From Antilocapra americana (taxonomy: Eukaryota; Chordata; Mammalia; Artiodactyla; Antilocapridae), in the NCBI GenBank assembly GCA_007570785.1, contig ML664157.1, forward strand, positions 6,400,993-6,464,992: a stretch of DNA of 64,000 nt, read 5' to 3'. A model generated the notes under the pieces. That model was not told the DNA's origin. It made no database searches and saw nothing but the letters and a program-made list of their open reading frames with translations. Below are positions 1 through 11,574 of this stretch, in pieces. The position numbers and the translations under genes are program-made. The stretch's first letter is position 1. Each line of letters starts with the position of its first letter.

Positions 1-385
1 CTTCCTACTATGAAAATGAGTTCAAAATGATAAAAATTTTGAGGAACCTTTGCAAAACAGAATTGAATCAGACTTATTGCATAAAGCTGCAAGGAAAATG
101 AACCAAAGAAATATAATAGATAATGTAAATAAATGGTGAAAGTCCCACTAATAATGAAAGGAATTGTTAATGTAAATTGTTTGTAGCCTATCTATAGAAC
201 ATAGCTGTCCTCATTCATAAGAATCATCAAATAATTGATCCATGTCTACTTAACCTAACTTCATAACCTAAGATTCTCATAACATTTTAGAGCCACTGAT
301 ACTATCTTTTGATTCAAAAATAATTACTAATTCAAAATTGTCACAGACTAAAACTGTTATTAGCCTGTATATAGTCACCCTAATA
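1..385. other. unassigned AT-rich sequence
   Basis: No reading frame longer than chance, no RNA gene and no repeat family that I recognise. It ends where BovB sequence begins. Confidence 0.4.
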
Positions 386-1230
386 ATATGCAGAGTACAT
401 CATGAGAAATGCTGGACTGGATGAAGCACAAGATGAAATCAAGATTGCTGGGAGAAATATCAATAATCTCATATATGCAGATGACACCACCCTTATGGCA
501 GAAAGCGAGGAAGAACTAAAGAGCCTCTTGATGAAAGTGAAAGAGGAGAGTAAAAAAGCTGGCTTAAAACTCAACATTCAGAAAACTAAGATCACGGCAT
601 CTGGTCCCATCACTTTATAGCAAATAGATGAGGAAACAGTGAGAGACTTTATGTTTTGGGGCTCCAAAATCACAGCAGATGGTGATTGCAGTCATGAAAT
701 TAAAAGATGCTTACTCCTTGGAAGGAAAGTTATGACCAAACTAGACAGTATATTAAAAAGCACAGACACTACTTTGCCAACAAAATTCCATCTAGTCAAG
801 GCTATGGCTTTTCCAGTAGTCATGTACGAATGTGAGTGTTAGACCGTAAAGAAAGCTGAGCACCAAAGAATTGATGCTTTTGAAGTGTGGTGTTGGAGAA
901 GACTCTTGAGAGTCCCTTGGACTGCAAGGAGATCCAACCAGTCCATCCTAAAGGAGATCAGTCTTGGGTATTCATTGGAAGGACTGATGCTGAAGTTGAA
1001 ACTACAATACTTTGGCCACCTGATGTGAAGAATTGACTCATTAGAAAAACCCTGATGCTGGGAAAGACTGAAGGTGGAGGAGAAGGGGACAACAGAGGAT
1101 GAGATGGTTGGATGGCATCACCAACTCAATGGACATGAATTTGAGCAAGTTCCAGGAGTTGGTGATGGACAGGGAGGCCTGGCATGCTGCAGTCCATGGG
1201 GTCGCAAAGGGTTAGACACAACTGAGAGTT
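386..1230 (+). mobile_element. BovB (RTE) LINE, 5'-truncated 3' end
   Basis: The 3' quarter of a BovB element in sense orientation. It enters inside the reverse transcriptase domain, where YADDTTLMAE (the catalytic YADD box) can be read, and runs through the C-terminal region to the typical 3' end around 1190-1230, with a CAGTCCATGGGGTCGC block followed by a degraded GGACACAACTGA-like end. BovB is the RTE-clade retrotransposon abundant in ruminants, and its tail is shared with Bov-tA SINEs. It is a dead copy. The alignment is to remembered consensus and to the other BovB copies in this window (20286-20793, 26055-29272, 45573-47655). Confidence 0.9.
402..1070 (+). pseudogene. BovB reverse transcriptase C-terminal fragment, broken
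   Basis: The frame from 402 reads the RT palm with an intact YADD box (about residues 26-29 of the fragment), then GLKLNIQKTKI. It stops at 618-620 and again at 840-842. In both places the intact family has Trp, so these look like TGG to TAG changes. The same frame continues between them with GSKITADGDCSHEIKR, a conserved RTE C-terminal block, and beyond them as far as FGHLM before the frame degrades. Nothing upstream of the palm is present, so no start codon or endonuclease exists here. The catalytic box is intact but the protein cannot be made. Confidence 0.8.
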
Positions 1231-1640
1231 TTTAAGGTCTGTCTTGTTAACTTTGCAGGTCTGCATGTAGAAACTTTGCTATCTTTAAAAATGGGGGGAA
1301 AAGAAATTATTGACTCTGAAATAAAGACCTTTTCAGAAGGGCTATAAGATATGATATGAGAAATTCTCAGAAACAACCCTATTCCCATGTATTCTAGTTG
1401 GTTAATCAACACTTTTTAAAACTTTTATTAATGGAACTTGAGAAAAGGACTTGGCATTATATCTTATAGTTCATCTAATCCAAAATCATTGTGAAACACA
1501 TAAAAGAGAGTAATAAAGTTGAAAAATGTTGTAATTGTACCAAATCCACAAAACTGATATAGGAACACCTAGAACTAAGAGACACACATTTCCCAGTTTT
1601 GTGAGACTATTTCTACCCTGTATCCATAAGATATTGTTGT
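1231..1640. other. unassigned sequence
   Basis: Unique-looking AT-rich DNA between the BovB end and an L2 relic. No gene or known repeat seen. Confidence 0.35.
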
Positions 1641-1644
1641 AATT

Positions 1645-1820
1645 CATTCTTTCAATATTTGCAGAATATTTAATTAGACCCATGTCCTATTAATATTTGT
1701 GGGGATATGTGAAGAACAAAACAAATTCTTACCTTCATGGATCTGATATTCCAATAGGAGAATACAGACAATAAACAAAGAGTGCATAGAGATATGCCCA
1801 GTATAAGTACATAGAGAGAA
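1645..1820 (-). repeat. L2 LINE 3' end relic
   Basis: The stretch containing GAACAAAACAAATTCTTACC, then TTCATGGATCTGATATTCCA and ACAGACAATAAACAA, matches the antisense form of the L2 3' end, which has a tract of the type catggagcttacattctag. It is strongly diverged, as expected for a Mesozoic family. The limits are approximate. Confidence 0.65.
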
Positions 1821-2710
1821 AGAAAATAAGAATGATGAATGGAGAATGTCTGAGAAGAAAAATTAACATTTTAATTCAAATTATTATAACCTATAAATTA
1901 AAATTACTCCTTTTGAAATTAATAAAACTAATATTCCAATCTATGCAAGTGTTCTTTCTCCCTCCTTCACCTGATCTTTGATAAACATACCCTTTTCAAG
2001 CACTGCCATAAGACAGTAAAGGAAGAAAATGATATATTTTGTTTATTGTGTGCTCTGATTTTTTCCAAGGACATTTAGATGGCTTTGAAAAGATTAGTAT
2101 ATTATCAGATGATAAACACCATGAGGAAATTTTTATAAAAGGAAAATGAAGTACAGTAAAACAAAATGAAAACCTGCCATGAAGCCCTATACTGCTACTA
2201 AAGTCCACCAACTAGGCTCTAAGCTTCTAGCAAACCAAGAGGAGACAGAAATTAGCTATGAAATTCAAATAACCATAAGGTAAAACCAACAAGTAATAGG
2301 GTAATATACAACTAGAATATTGACACAGCCGTTCCTCCTTAAGAGGAGATATCACAATGAAGTCAATAGATCCCAACAGTATCTTTCTCCATAGAGTAAT
2401 TTCTAACTGAAAGGATCCAAGTGTGGAGTGTAACCCTATGCTACTGGAGTTCATAGTTTTCTGAAGGTCTCTATCACACACTTGGGAAAATATTACTACT
2501 TTAAGATACTATAGTATATTCACCAATATGCAGCGAGTCACAAATTAAAATTGCAGAGAAGGGAGAATGCACTTTGGGGGTGATATCAGGAATTTATTTT
2601 TTCTTGGAAAGACTAATTTAATTTAAACTTGATTTTATAGAATCTGGGATTAAAGGAGAAAAAAACACAAAAGTTATCCAAAGTCCATGGAGGATAGCAG
2701 CATTAGTATA
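1821..2710. other. unassigned AT-rich sequence
   Basis: I see nothing recognisable apart from short chance ORFs in opposing frames. The last bases (2700-2710) may be the target-site duplication of the following BovB. Confidence 0.35.
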
Positions 2711-3522
2711 TCAGCTCAGTCCAGTCACTCAGTTGTGTCTGACTCTTTGTGACCCCATAGACTGCAGCATGCCAGTCGTCTCTGTCCATCACCAACTCTG
2801 GGAGCTTATTCAAGCTCGTGTCCGTCAAGTCGGTGATGCCATCCAACCATCTCATCCTCTGTCGTCCCCTTCTCCTCCCACCTTCAATCTTTCCCAGCAT
2901 CAGGGTCTTTTCCAATGAGTTAGCTCTTCACATCAGGTGGCCAAAGTATTGGAGTTTCAGCTTCAGCATCAGTCCTTCCAATGAATATTCCAGACTGATT
3001 TCCTTCAGGAAAAAGCAAAGGGACTGGAATGCAAAAGTAGGACATCAAGAGATACCTGGAGTAACAGCAAATTTGGCCTTGGGGTACAAAATGAAGCAGA
3101 GCAAAGGCTAACAGAGTTTTGCCAAGAGAACCCATTGGTTACAGCAAACACCCTCTTCCAACAACACAAGAGAAGACTCCACACATGGACATCACTAAAT
3201 GATCAATACCGAAATCAGATTGTTTATATTCTTTGCAGCCAAAGATGTAGAAGCTCTATACAGTCAGCAAAAACAAGACCAGGAGCTGACTGTGGCTCAT
3301 ACCATGAACGCCTTATTGCCAAATTCAGACTCAAATTGAAGTAAGTAGGGACAACCACTAGACCATTCAGATATGATGTAAATCAAATCCCTTATGATTA
3401 TACAATAAAAGTGACAAACAGATTCAAAGGATTAGATCTGATAGACAGAGTGCCTGAAGAAGTATGGACAGAGGTTTGTGACATTGTACAGGAGGCAGTG
3501 GTCCCCAAGAAAAAGAAATGCA
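2711..3522 (-). mobile_element. BovB LINE with inverted 5' segment
   Basis: Two BovB pieces abut in opposite orientation. Bases 2711-3010 are the BovB 3' end on the minus strand. Bases 3020-3520 are an upstream part of BovB on the plus strand, starting exactly at the endonuclease motif DWNAKVG and running through NTLFQQHKRR and IVYILCSQRC. About nine bases at 3011-3019 fit neither piece. Read on the minus strand, the order is inverted upstream segment followed by 3' segment, which is what twin priming produces. Possible target-site duplications are GCATTAGTATA (2700-2710) and GCATTAGTGTG (3520-3530). Neither part can encode protein. Confidence 0.8.
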
Positions 3523-5394
3523 TTAGTGTGTAGTTAGATTTCAATGTGACTTGTCTTGGAGACAATAAGAAAATCATAGTGATTTGAGCAGAAGCTTAAT
3601 TTTATCAAAATAGTGGGAGAAGAGATTGAGACAGGAGGTTCTCTAGTTGTAAAAGGTGACTCATAGATTTGTTCCAAGCTTCAGATTCTAAATTAGGGGT
3701 ATTGGGATATAATTCAGGAGATATAAAGACACCTTGAATTTGTATATAACTGTAAATGCAGTAGATACAAACTTACCCAGAAAAAGTGCCTGTCTTATTC
3801 ACAATATTCTGAAAGGGACCATAATCTCCTCAAACCAATACTTTCTAACAACAAAAAATAATCAAATTATTGCCTTACATTCAGTGATTAACCATGAACA
3901 TTCTTAAATAAGGAATGTTACTAGGCTTTAATTGAAAACTTCGGGGCAGTTTCATAATCTGTCTCTGTTTCTGATAAGCACAATAAGTAAACTTTAACCA
4001 AAATATAAAATTATTGAAAGAAACTTGGCTTGGAAATAATGATTTGATGAACAAGCAAGGAGGAGAATCAGAGTTCTTTTTCTCATGCTCATGCGATGTT
4101 AAAGGCAACAACCTCCAAATTTTGAAAGGTAGAATTTTACCACACCCTACCCAGCCCTTCTTCCTCTCAGCTTATTCTCCTAAATAGTTGATTCAAGAAT
4201 TTGTAAAGTCAGTTCCAATATAAGTATTATGTGATAAGACTGTAATGTCACCCTCAAGTTCAGAAACACATAATGGGTATGAAAATGCAACTTTTTAAAG
4301 GCTTGGGGAAGTTGATGACAGCAATAAAAAAAACAACAGTCAATATTAAGCAAACATAAGAAATAAAATGCGCAAAAATTGTTTTTAGGATTCAAAACAT
4401 TTAGTTTCAACCCAAAATCTCTAAGCTTATAAAATCGCATGTAAATCAAACTAATTTACTCTGCCAACTGGGTTTGTTTACTTTGGGGTATTTTGCAATG
4501 TTCCTCTTCATGTTTCCAATTAACAAAAAAAAAGACTAATTATCTTTAAATTAAGGCATATATGACAACTGATTTTTCAGGAAACACATGAAAACAAAGT
4601 TGTGTTTTCCCATGGCAATATCACAAGATATGGAAGTATCATAATATTGTGGTTAGATATAACCACATGTTCCTGTAAGATGTAAACTTTGGCCTTCCTG
4701 ACAATACATAGTGCTGAAAAGTTAACTGTGATCAGTAAAACCTAGAACCTGGCTGAATACACTGTGCGCTGCTCAGTGAAGACTATTGGCTCATTTGAAA
4801 TTTCCTAGTCTTCTGTTTCCACAGAAGCTTGTTAAAACAAAGTAACTGAATACTTTCACTGGTTCTCTAACCATCTGGGGCCCCTCTAGGGTAATGGCAC
4901 AGTAAAAGACCTTCTGACCAGCAGGTAGTGTATGGGACTAAAACTGATTACTAGATCCTTTGCATAGGATCATTTATTGATGTGGCACTATCAATAAATC
5001 AAGCAGATAACAGTAAGAGTGGACCTATTCCATCTGGCTGTATTATTCAATACAACCCTTTTATGTTCTGCCTAAATATTACTTTTATGTCCATTATATT
5101 TTACGTTCACTGGTTGATATTACTGGTCAAGGCTCATGATAACTAACCTCTGGGGCATCTTGCTAATGAAATCTCTTCCCCACTTGATCAGTTCAGCCAT
5201 ATTCTTTCCTTAGCCTTTTAAGTTTCTTAGATCTAAGAAATATGTCATATACAGAGAGAGTGAGAAGATAAGAAAGAAACATAAATAAGGTACATCAAGC
5301 ATACCCACTCGTTAAATCTTATATATTTCTCAACATCCTTGGGAAAATGTTTTGCCTTTTATATGTCTGTTGTATTATTTCATATTTATTTTTA
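3523..5394. other. unassigned AT-rich sequence
   Basis: About 1.9 kb without a recognised gene or repeat. ORFs here are under 90 codons and lack family features. A short perfect inverted repeat, ATTTATTGAT at 4972-4981 and its complement at 4990-4999, could fold into a hairpin but has no other context. Confidence 0.35.
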
Positions 5395-5595
5395 AAAAGA
5401 TCTGGGGGGAGAATGGGAAATTTTCATTTATTGGGTACAGAGTTCCATTTTGAAAGATGAAAGAGTTCTGTGGGTGGTAGATGGTTACTGTACCACAACA
5501 GTGTGGATGTACTCATGCCACTAAAATGTATACTTGAACAAGTTTAAGATGGTAAATTTTATGTTGTGTATTTTATCATGATTTTTTTAAAGATA
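5395..5595 (+). repeat. L1M-type 3' UTR relic
   Basis: The pattern GGTGGTAGATGGTTACTGTA, then a tract like acttgaacaagtttaag and a block reading AAATTTTATGTTGTGTATTT, is the sense form of a common ancient L1 3' untranslated region. It is diverged, so the subfamily cannot be assigned by eye. Confidence 0.55.
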
Positions 5596-5699
5596 TATTC
5601 ACTAATCTACTCTGGCCAAATATTTCTTCTATTACAAAAAATGTGGTTCATATTTAAGTAGCCATTTTCAAAAGCCTTAATGGTTCCCCACGAACAGCA

Positions 5700-5904
5700 A
5701 TGCAAGGGGTAAAGAAACCGCCTGTCAGTGCAGGAGACATAAGAGATGCAGGTTCAATCTCTGGGTCTTGAAGATCCCCTGGAGAAGGAAATTGCAATCC
5801 ACTTGAGTATTCTAGCCTGGAGACTCCCATGGATAGAGGAGCCTGGTGGAGTACAGTCCATGGTTCTCAAAGAGTTCGACACAACTGAAGCAACTTAGCA
5901 GCAG
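5700..5904 (+). mobile_element. Bov-tA SINE
   Basis: The tRNA-Glu-derived head (GTAAAGAAACCGCCTG) is followed by the GAAGATCCCCTGGAGAAGGA core, ATAGAGGAGCCTGGTGGAGT and a tail ending TTAGCAGCAG. It is moderately diverged, and the first bases of the head are lost or degraded. Bov-tA elements are non-autonomous and carry a BovB-type 3' tail. Confidence 0.85.
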
Positions 5905-5929
5905 ATGAACAACAAAACAATATAAATGA

Positions 5930-6445
5930 CTTTAGTATAACTTTCATGGCCTTCTAGTCTGACTTCATTTCATTTCTCTCAGATCCTGTAACTAGCTATT
6001 TAAGCCATAGTTTCTAGTTTTCCAAATACCAACTTCATTTACTTTTGTGCTACCAGTCTTAACTAGCTCATGCTCATCCCTCTTTTTGCAAGTCTTTTCT
6101 CTTTTCTCCTCCTTCTTTTAAAAATCATTCTCAACTTCAAGGGTAAATGTACAATGTTCCTCCTGCCTTTAAGCCATATTATGGAATTCAGATAGCTCCA
6201 AATAATATCAAATTGCCAAATAAGCCCTAGATGTTACACACTTCTACAATAGTAATTTATCTACTTTTCCTTTGCTTATCTTTCATTGAGCAATCAAATG
6301 AAAGATTTGCCTGGTCCTCCAGGCAAATGAATCTGTTGGAAAGCACAATCTATATAGCACCCCTCTATGTCTTTTTACCTCTTGATAGACTGTTTAAACA
6401 ATAGTAGGTACAGAAATGTTTGCTGACTACTTATGTCATTATATG
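5930..6445 (+). repeat. L2 LINE relic, sense
   Basis: Pyrimidine-rich text of the L2 3' coding end is followed near 6400 by AATAGTAGGTACAGAAATGT and TTGCTGACTA, matching the L2 terminal agtaggtgctcaataaatgtttg type sequence. It contains a short perfect hairpin, ATTTGCCTGG at 6305-6314 with its complement at 6319-6328. Highly diverged. Confidence 0.5.
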
Positions 6446-7490
6446 TTGCAATTATGTCAAGATTGATAACATGGTTACCTCTTTTTAGATACTAACTCAG
6501 AAAGTTTAAAATGACAACAATCCTCATGACAGCACAGAGTTGAAGAACAAGCAAAGCAAAAATAAATTAGCTCTGTCCTGTATAAAAGTATTCTTTAAAT
6601 TATTAATTAAATGTTAAATTACAAAATAATTACTTTGTAAAAATGACAGCTTTGTCAATTTTGGACAACTAAATAATATATTTAGTAAATTTGGCACAAT
6701 TGTAAATTTAAGGAAAATTCCAGAATCATGGAAGGTGCTATAAAATATGAGCCCCCCAAATTAAGCTATATTATAAATAAATGGATTTATTTTACTTCAC
6801 AATGTTTGTTCTTTGCTGCTGCTATTCTGTGTTGCTCAACCTTGGGCAACATGCATGGATAAAGTAAGTTATTTTTTGTTAGAAAGTCAGATTATAAAGC
6901 CAGTAACTGCTGGAAATTTTGGCTGGTCTCTGTGGAAACCAATGTATGTGACTGGCATAAGTGTTGTTAATGAGAGCGTCTGTGAAAATTTGACATTTGG
7001 GGTGATTTTCTGGCTTGACATTAATTGAATTCAGTCCTATTCTCTTATTTCATGCTTATCATTAGCAATTTGTGAAAATAATCATCACAGCATGCCTTTC
7101 CAATTTCTCTTTCCCTTCTGGCAGCAAAAGAATATACCCATTCCTTATGCTCTGCCCTCTAGGCAGGAAGGCCACGGAGAGAATGCCTTCATCCTTTGTT
7201 AGTAGATTATGTCAAATTCTCCTTTCCCACCCATTTAGATGTAACACAAGACCCATCTTAACACAGAAAATTTGGGAGGGATGTTATGTATTATTTTTAA
7301 AAGTTTAATTGCAACTATTGTAGTAAGTATAATGTGTTTGACTGGTACAAGAATTTAAAGTTACAGAAGGACATTCAATGAAAATTCTCACTTCCACTTA
7401 AGTTCCATTCAAATACCCAGTTCCTTAAGTGGTAATCCAGTTATCCATTTCCCACATAACTTCCTGAAGATGCTCAGTACACAAATAAAT
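6446..7490. other. unassigned sequence
   Basis: No recognised repeat. Two ORFs of 71 and 78 codons (6813-7028, 7072-7308) show no motif and are within chance length for this composition. Confidence 0.35.
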
Positions 7491-7499
7491 AAAATGTAT

Positions 7500-8560
7500 A
7501 TTTATCCTCATTTTGCACTTTTGTTAAAAACTAATCATAGCATCCTACATACATATCCACTTAATTTATCTTGAAGAATATTCCATTTAAATATATAAAG
7601 AATCATCTCATTATTTTTCTCTTGCTAATTCTTTTAAACTAAGGATTGGGTTCATAAATACATGTCATGCATACATGCATGTGTGTATATAGCATATGGA
7701 AGTTACCTAAAACAATAATAAAATGAACACTTATATATATACCTCATGACTTGATAAAGAATATTACTCATAAGTGACTTCAGTAGTACCCAACTCTTTG
7801 CAACCCAATGGACTGTAGCCAGCCAGGCTCCTCTGTCCATGGGATTCTCCAAACAAGAATACTGGAATGGGTTGTCATGACCTTCTCTGGGGGATCTTTC
7901 CTAGACAAGGACTGAATCCATGTCTCTTACGTCTCCTGCATTGTTGGCAGGTGAGTTGTTTACCCCTAGTGTCACCTACAATCCATTTGCATCACTCTCC
8001 AATCAAATCTCCTCTCTTTCATTGAGAGTTTTTAAACTAAATTTTATATTTAACACTTTTCCTTAATATTTTACCACAAATGTATATATATATATATGAT
8101 TATTTATTTTCACATTACTTGCATTTGAGCAATAATAAAAAAGAAATCATACTACATTTATTTTTCTATAGCATTCTTTTTATATCAGTGTGTAATTAAT
8201 CTGTGTTAATGCACAAAATGATAGGTATGTAATTAATTTTCATCATTACATGAGATCATATGGGATTATCTATACCTCAGTGGTAAAACATAAGAATTAT
8301 TTCCAATTTCCTGCTTTTGTAAATAACAATGCCATGAACTTTCTTATATAATTCTCCTGCATGTGAAATAGAGTTTCTCTGCAAAATATGTATCTAATAA
8401 TGAAAATGGTGAATCATGGGGTTTGAGCACCATCAACTTTATTAGATGATACCATATTGTTTTCCAAAGTACACTGTTTGCTGCCACTTTTCTACATTCT
8501 ATGATTTTGCAATCTAAGAGTATAGATTTACATCTATTTAATTTTCTTTTCTATTATTAC
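7500..8560 (-). repeat. ancient L1M relic interrupted by a SINE
   Basis: Antisense text of an old L1 3' region. Examples are TATCTTGAAGAATATTCCAT near 7570 and, after the SINE at 7772-7976, GAGTTTCTCTGCAAAATATG near 8370 and ACCATATTGTTTTCCAAAGT near 8450, the equivalent of the tract seen in younger L1 3' ends. It contains a (TA)9 run at 8082-8098. Confidence 0.5.
7772..7976 (-). mobile_element. Bov-tA SINE
   Basis: The reverse complement of a Bov-tA: tail first (CCAACTCTTTGCAACCCAAT), then CTCTGTCCATGGGATTCTCC, and the tRNA-like head last. It lies inside an L1M relic. Confidence 0.85.
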
Positions 8561-8699
8561 AAATTAGGTCAGGAACCTTTTCACAGGTTTTTTGGTCATC
8601 ATGATTTTTTTTCTCTTCTTGAAAATATAGATTTCTGTGATATAACCACAGAAAAGAGTGTAAAATTGTAGGCACAATTTAACTACAATTTGGATAAAA

Positions 8700-9110
8700 T
8701 TCAAAACATTTCTGGCATTCCAGGACCTCCATCATGTCCAGTCCCAATTTTTCCTCATCAATTCTTTCAGAGGTGACAACTCTCCTGGATTTTATGTTAA
8801 TATTTTTCTTGCTAGTCTGTCATTCATATATGAACTCCTAATCAGTGGAACTTAGTCATGTCTATGTATAAATATTATGAAAATGAAATTGTACCATATG
8901 CATATTTTTTCACATTACATGCCTGTAAGTATTTTCACTTGTAATTCCAATTCAGTCCTATTTAATGGGGGATTTCACAGAAGAAATATCCCATAGTTGA
9001 TACCATTCGACTCTTTTTAGACATTTTGGCTATTTCTGGCTCTAGCAATTTCAATCCTATATGAATGTTTGATCTTTGCCATTCTTAGAGGAATAAAAGA
9101 TGACATATTA
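8700..9110 (-). repeat. possible second L1M fragment
   Basis: Text such as TTTTAGACATTTTGGCTATT and an AATTGTACCATATGCATATT block resembles antisense L1 3' sequence. The match is weak and a search would be needed to name it. Confidence 0.3.
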
Positions 9111-9221
9111 GCTTTGGATTAATTAGCAGCTCTCATTCTCAAAGGTGAAGGCTTTACATTTGTTTAAGGACATTTTATAGCTCATTTTATGTAAATTTTC
9201 TGTTCATATTTGTATTGTACT

Positions 9222-10291
9222 TTTTTTTCTTTTTAATTTTCTTTACTTTATTGTGTTGGTTTTGCCATACATTGACATGAATCCGCCATGGGTATACACA
9301 TGCTCCTCCTCCAGAACCCCCCTCCCTCCTCCCTCCCGATTCCCTCCCCCTGGGAAATCTCAGTGCACCAGCCCTGAGCATCAAACCTGGGCTGGTGATT
9401 GATTTCACATATGATAATTAACATGTTTCAATGCCGTTCTCCCATATCATCCCACCCTTGCCCCCTCTCATAGAGTCCAAAAGACTGTTCTATACATCTG
9501 CGTTTCTTTTGCTGTCTCGCATACAGGATTCTCGTTACCATCTTTCTAAATTCCATATATATTCATTAGTATACTGTATTTTTGTTTTTCCTTCTGACTT
9601 ACTTCACTCTGGATAATAGGCTCCAGTTCCGTCCCCCTGAGTAGAACTGATTCAAATGAATTTTTTTTTAATGCTGAGTAATATTCCATTGTGTATATGT
9701 ACCACAGCTTTCTTATCCATTCGTCAGTTGATGGGCATCTAGGTTGCTTCCATGTCCTGGCTATTGTAAACAATGTGGCGATGAACATTGGGGTACACGT
9801 GTCTCTTTCAATTATGGTTTCCTCACTGTGTATGCCCAGCAGTGGGATTGCTGGGTCATATGGCAGGTCTGTTTTCAGTATTTTAAGGAATCTCCACACT
9901 GTTCTCCATAGTGGCTGTACTAGTTTGCATTCCCACCAACAGTGTAAGAGGGTTCCCTTTTCTCCACATCCTCTCCAGCATTTATTGCTTGTAGACTTTT
10001 GGATGGCAGCCATTCTGACTGGTATAAAGTGGTACCTCATTGTGGTTTTGATTTGCATTTCTCTGATAATGAGTGATGTTGAGCATCTTTTCATGTGTTT
10101 GTTAGCCATTTTTATGTCTTCTTTGGAGAAATGTCCATTTAGTTCTTTGGCCCACTTTTTGATTGGGTCGTTTATTTTTCTGGAATGGAGCTGCAGGAGT
10201 TGCTTGTATATTTTTGAGATTAATTGTTTGTCTGTTGCTTCATTGGCTATTATTTTCTCCCATTCTGAAGGCTGCCTTTTCACCTTGCTTT
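9222..10291 (-). mobile_element. L1 (L1-BT type) 3' end, 5'-truncated
   Basis: The element lies on the minus strand. Its poly-A appears as the T-rich run at 9222-9240, followed by the artiodactyl L1 3' UTR (TTTTGCCATACATTGACATG, GGGCTGGTGATTGATTTCAC) and then the ORF2 C-terminus. Identity to the copies at 55950-57006 and 62930-64000 is obvious over the full length. It stops at about 10291, where the sequence leaves the other copies, as expected for 5' truncation. I could not find a target-site duplication. Confidence 0.92.
9546..10283 (-). pseudogene. L1 ORF2 protein, C-terminal 245-codon fragment
   Basis: An uninterrupted frame covering the end of L1 ORF2p. The complete protein is an endonuclease plus reverse transcriptase. 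This part holds only the region after the [22 protein letters not shown] at the start, then the cysteine-rich segment [18 protein letters not shown] (CxxxC, H and C spacing typical of L1 ORF2p), then [12 protein letters not shown] and [11 protein letters not shown]. The endonuclease and RT are absent because the copy is 5'-truncated. The ATG at its start is an internal Met, not a real initiation site. An open frame this long suggests a young insertion. It is not expected to be translated. Confidence 0.88.
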
Positions 10292-10865
10292 TTATTCATT
10301 ATCTGTTAGATTTTGGGTCATTTTCAAATTGATTTATGTTTTAGCTCATTGTCTGTGATATGAGTTGACAATATTATTTCCTGCTTTTGGTCTTTCGACC
10401 TTGCATTTTTTTTTCATGGAAGAGAACTATTTTAATCAAATAAAAATATTTCCTCTGGGTTGTATATCAATATTTGGAATGCCTCTAACTTGGGGTATTA
10501 TGAATTGGTGCTTTTATCATTACTTACTTCTTTTATCAAGTTCATTGTGTCCTTTGTTCCCTCACTAGAAGTTGCAAGTACATAAGTTCAGGATATCTAC
10601 GACTGTTTTCCTTCATTTCCTATGTGTCTGCTTTTGCTATCATGTATAACTTTAGAGTCCTGAATAAGAAACACACTTAGGCAAATGCACTTCATTTCTC
10701 TAATATCTAAACACATCACAGCCTTCTTGGAGAAATTCTTCTCCTAATGCCATGGTTTATCTGAGTTTAAAGGAAAGAATAACCACAATTTCCTTAGAAG
10801 TCTAAATATTGCCAATAAATATTCTATGAACTAAAAAAATCTGGTACTTTTTTTTAATACAAAAA
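10292..10865. other. unassigned sequence
   Basis: No repeat recognised with confidence. Contains a T-run near 10407 and an A/T-rich stretch from about 10845 that leads into a MIR. Confidence 0.3.
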
Positions 10866-10867
10866 AA

Positions 10868-11060
10868 ATTTATTAAAAGCTTGCATGTTCTAAGTATCAT
10901 GCTAAATGCTTAACAACAGATTTAATCCTAACAAATGTGTTATTAATATCTACGTGTTAGAATGGAGAAACTGAGATTTATGGGAATTATGTATTTGATG
11001 AAATTCTGGAAGCATGTAGGATATGGAGATAGAACTTGAACCCAAATAGCATGTATTGTA
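10868..11060 (+). repeat. MIR SINE relic
   Basis: Sense MIR. The TTATTAAAAGCTTGCATGTT block corresponds to the ttattgagcacttactatgt core, followed by CATGCTAAATGCTTAAC, ATTTAATCCTAACAA, ATGGAGAAACTGAG and GAACTTGAACCC, all in consensus order. Confidence 0.7.
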
Positions 11061-11073
11061 CTGGCCAATGATT

Positions 11074-11286
11074 GGCTTCCCTAGTGGCTCGGTTAATAAA
11101 GAATCCGCCTGCAATGCAAGAGACCTGGGTTCGATCCCTGGTTCGATCCCAGATGATGCACTGGAGAAGGAAATGGCAACTCACTCTAGTATTCTTGTCT
11201 GGAGAATCTCATGGACAGAGGAGTCTGGCAGGCTACAGTCCATGGGGTCACACGCATCAGACATGACTGAGCGACTAAACCACCAC
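11074..11286 (+). mobile_element. Bov-tA SINE (left arm of inverted pair)
   Basis: It starts GGCTTCCCTAGTGGCTCG, with head and core in order. There is a small internal duplication (TTCGATCCC twice near 11130-11147). It ends in a CCACCACCACA tract and faces the SINE at 11308-11443 tail to tail. Confidence 0.9.
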
Positions 11287-11307
11287 CACACTGACTAAAG
11301 ACACAAA

Positions 11308-11443
11308 GTGAAAGTGAAAGTCACTCAGTTGTGTTGGACTCCGCAATCCCACGGACTCCAGGAGATCTTCCTGACTCAGGGATTCAACCCCAGTCTCTTG
11401 TAATGGCAGGCAGAGTCTTTACCATCTGAGCCACCAGGGAAGC
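11308..11443 (-). mobile_element. Bov-tA SINE, internally deleted (right arm of inverted pair)
   Basis: It begins with the antisense tail AAAGTCACTCAGTTGTG, lacks most of the middle core and ends ACCATCTGAGCCACCAGGGA plus AGCC, the antisense 5' end. The short repeat CCAATGAT at 11065-11072 and 11444-11451 flanks the two SINEs as one unit. Confidence 0.88.
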
Positions 11444-11574
11444 CCAATGATACAAAGTCTTGCTTATTTGACAGCCTTTTGAAATATGCCAACATGACAT
11501 TCAGTCAGGTTCTGATTCAATCTAATTAACTTAATTCAATAAATATTTATTAGTAAAATATCTTTTTTAAAGTT

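Noticed and set aside
380..1230. Possible domesticated reverse transcriptase because YADD is intact
   Set aside because: Two in-frame stops, no N-terminus and colinearity with other dead BovB copies.
9691..10332. 213-codon plus-strand ORF
   Set aside because: It is the antisense shadow of the L1 ORF2 tail. The same shadow recurs at 56421-57023.
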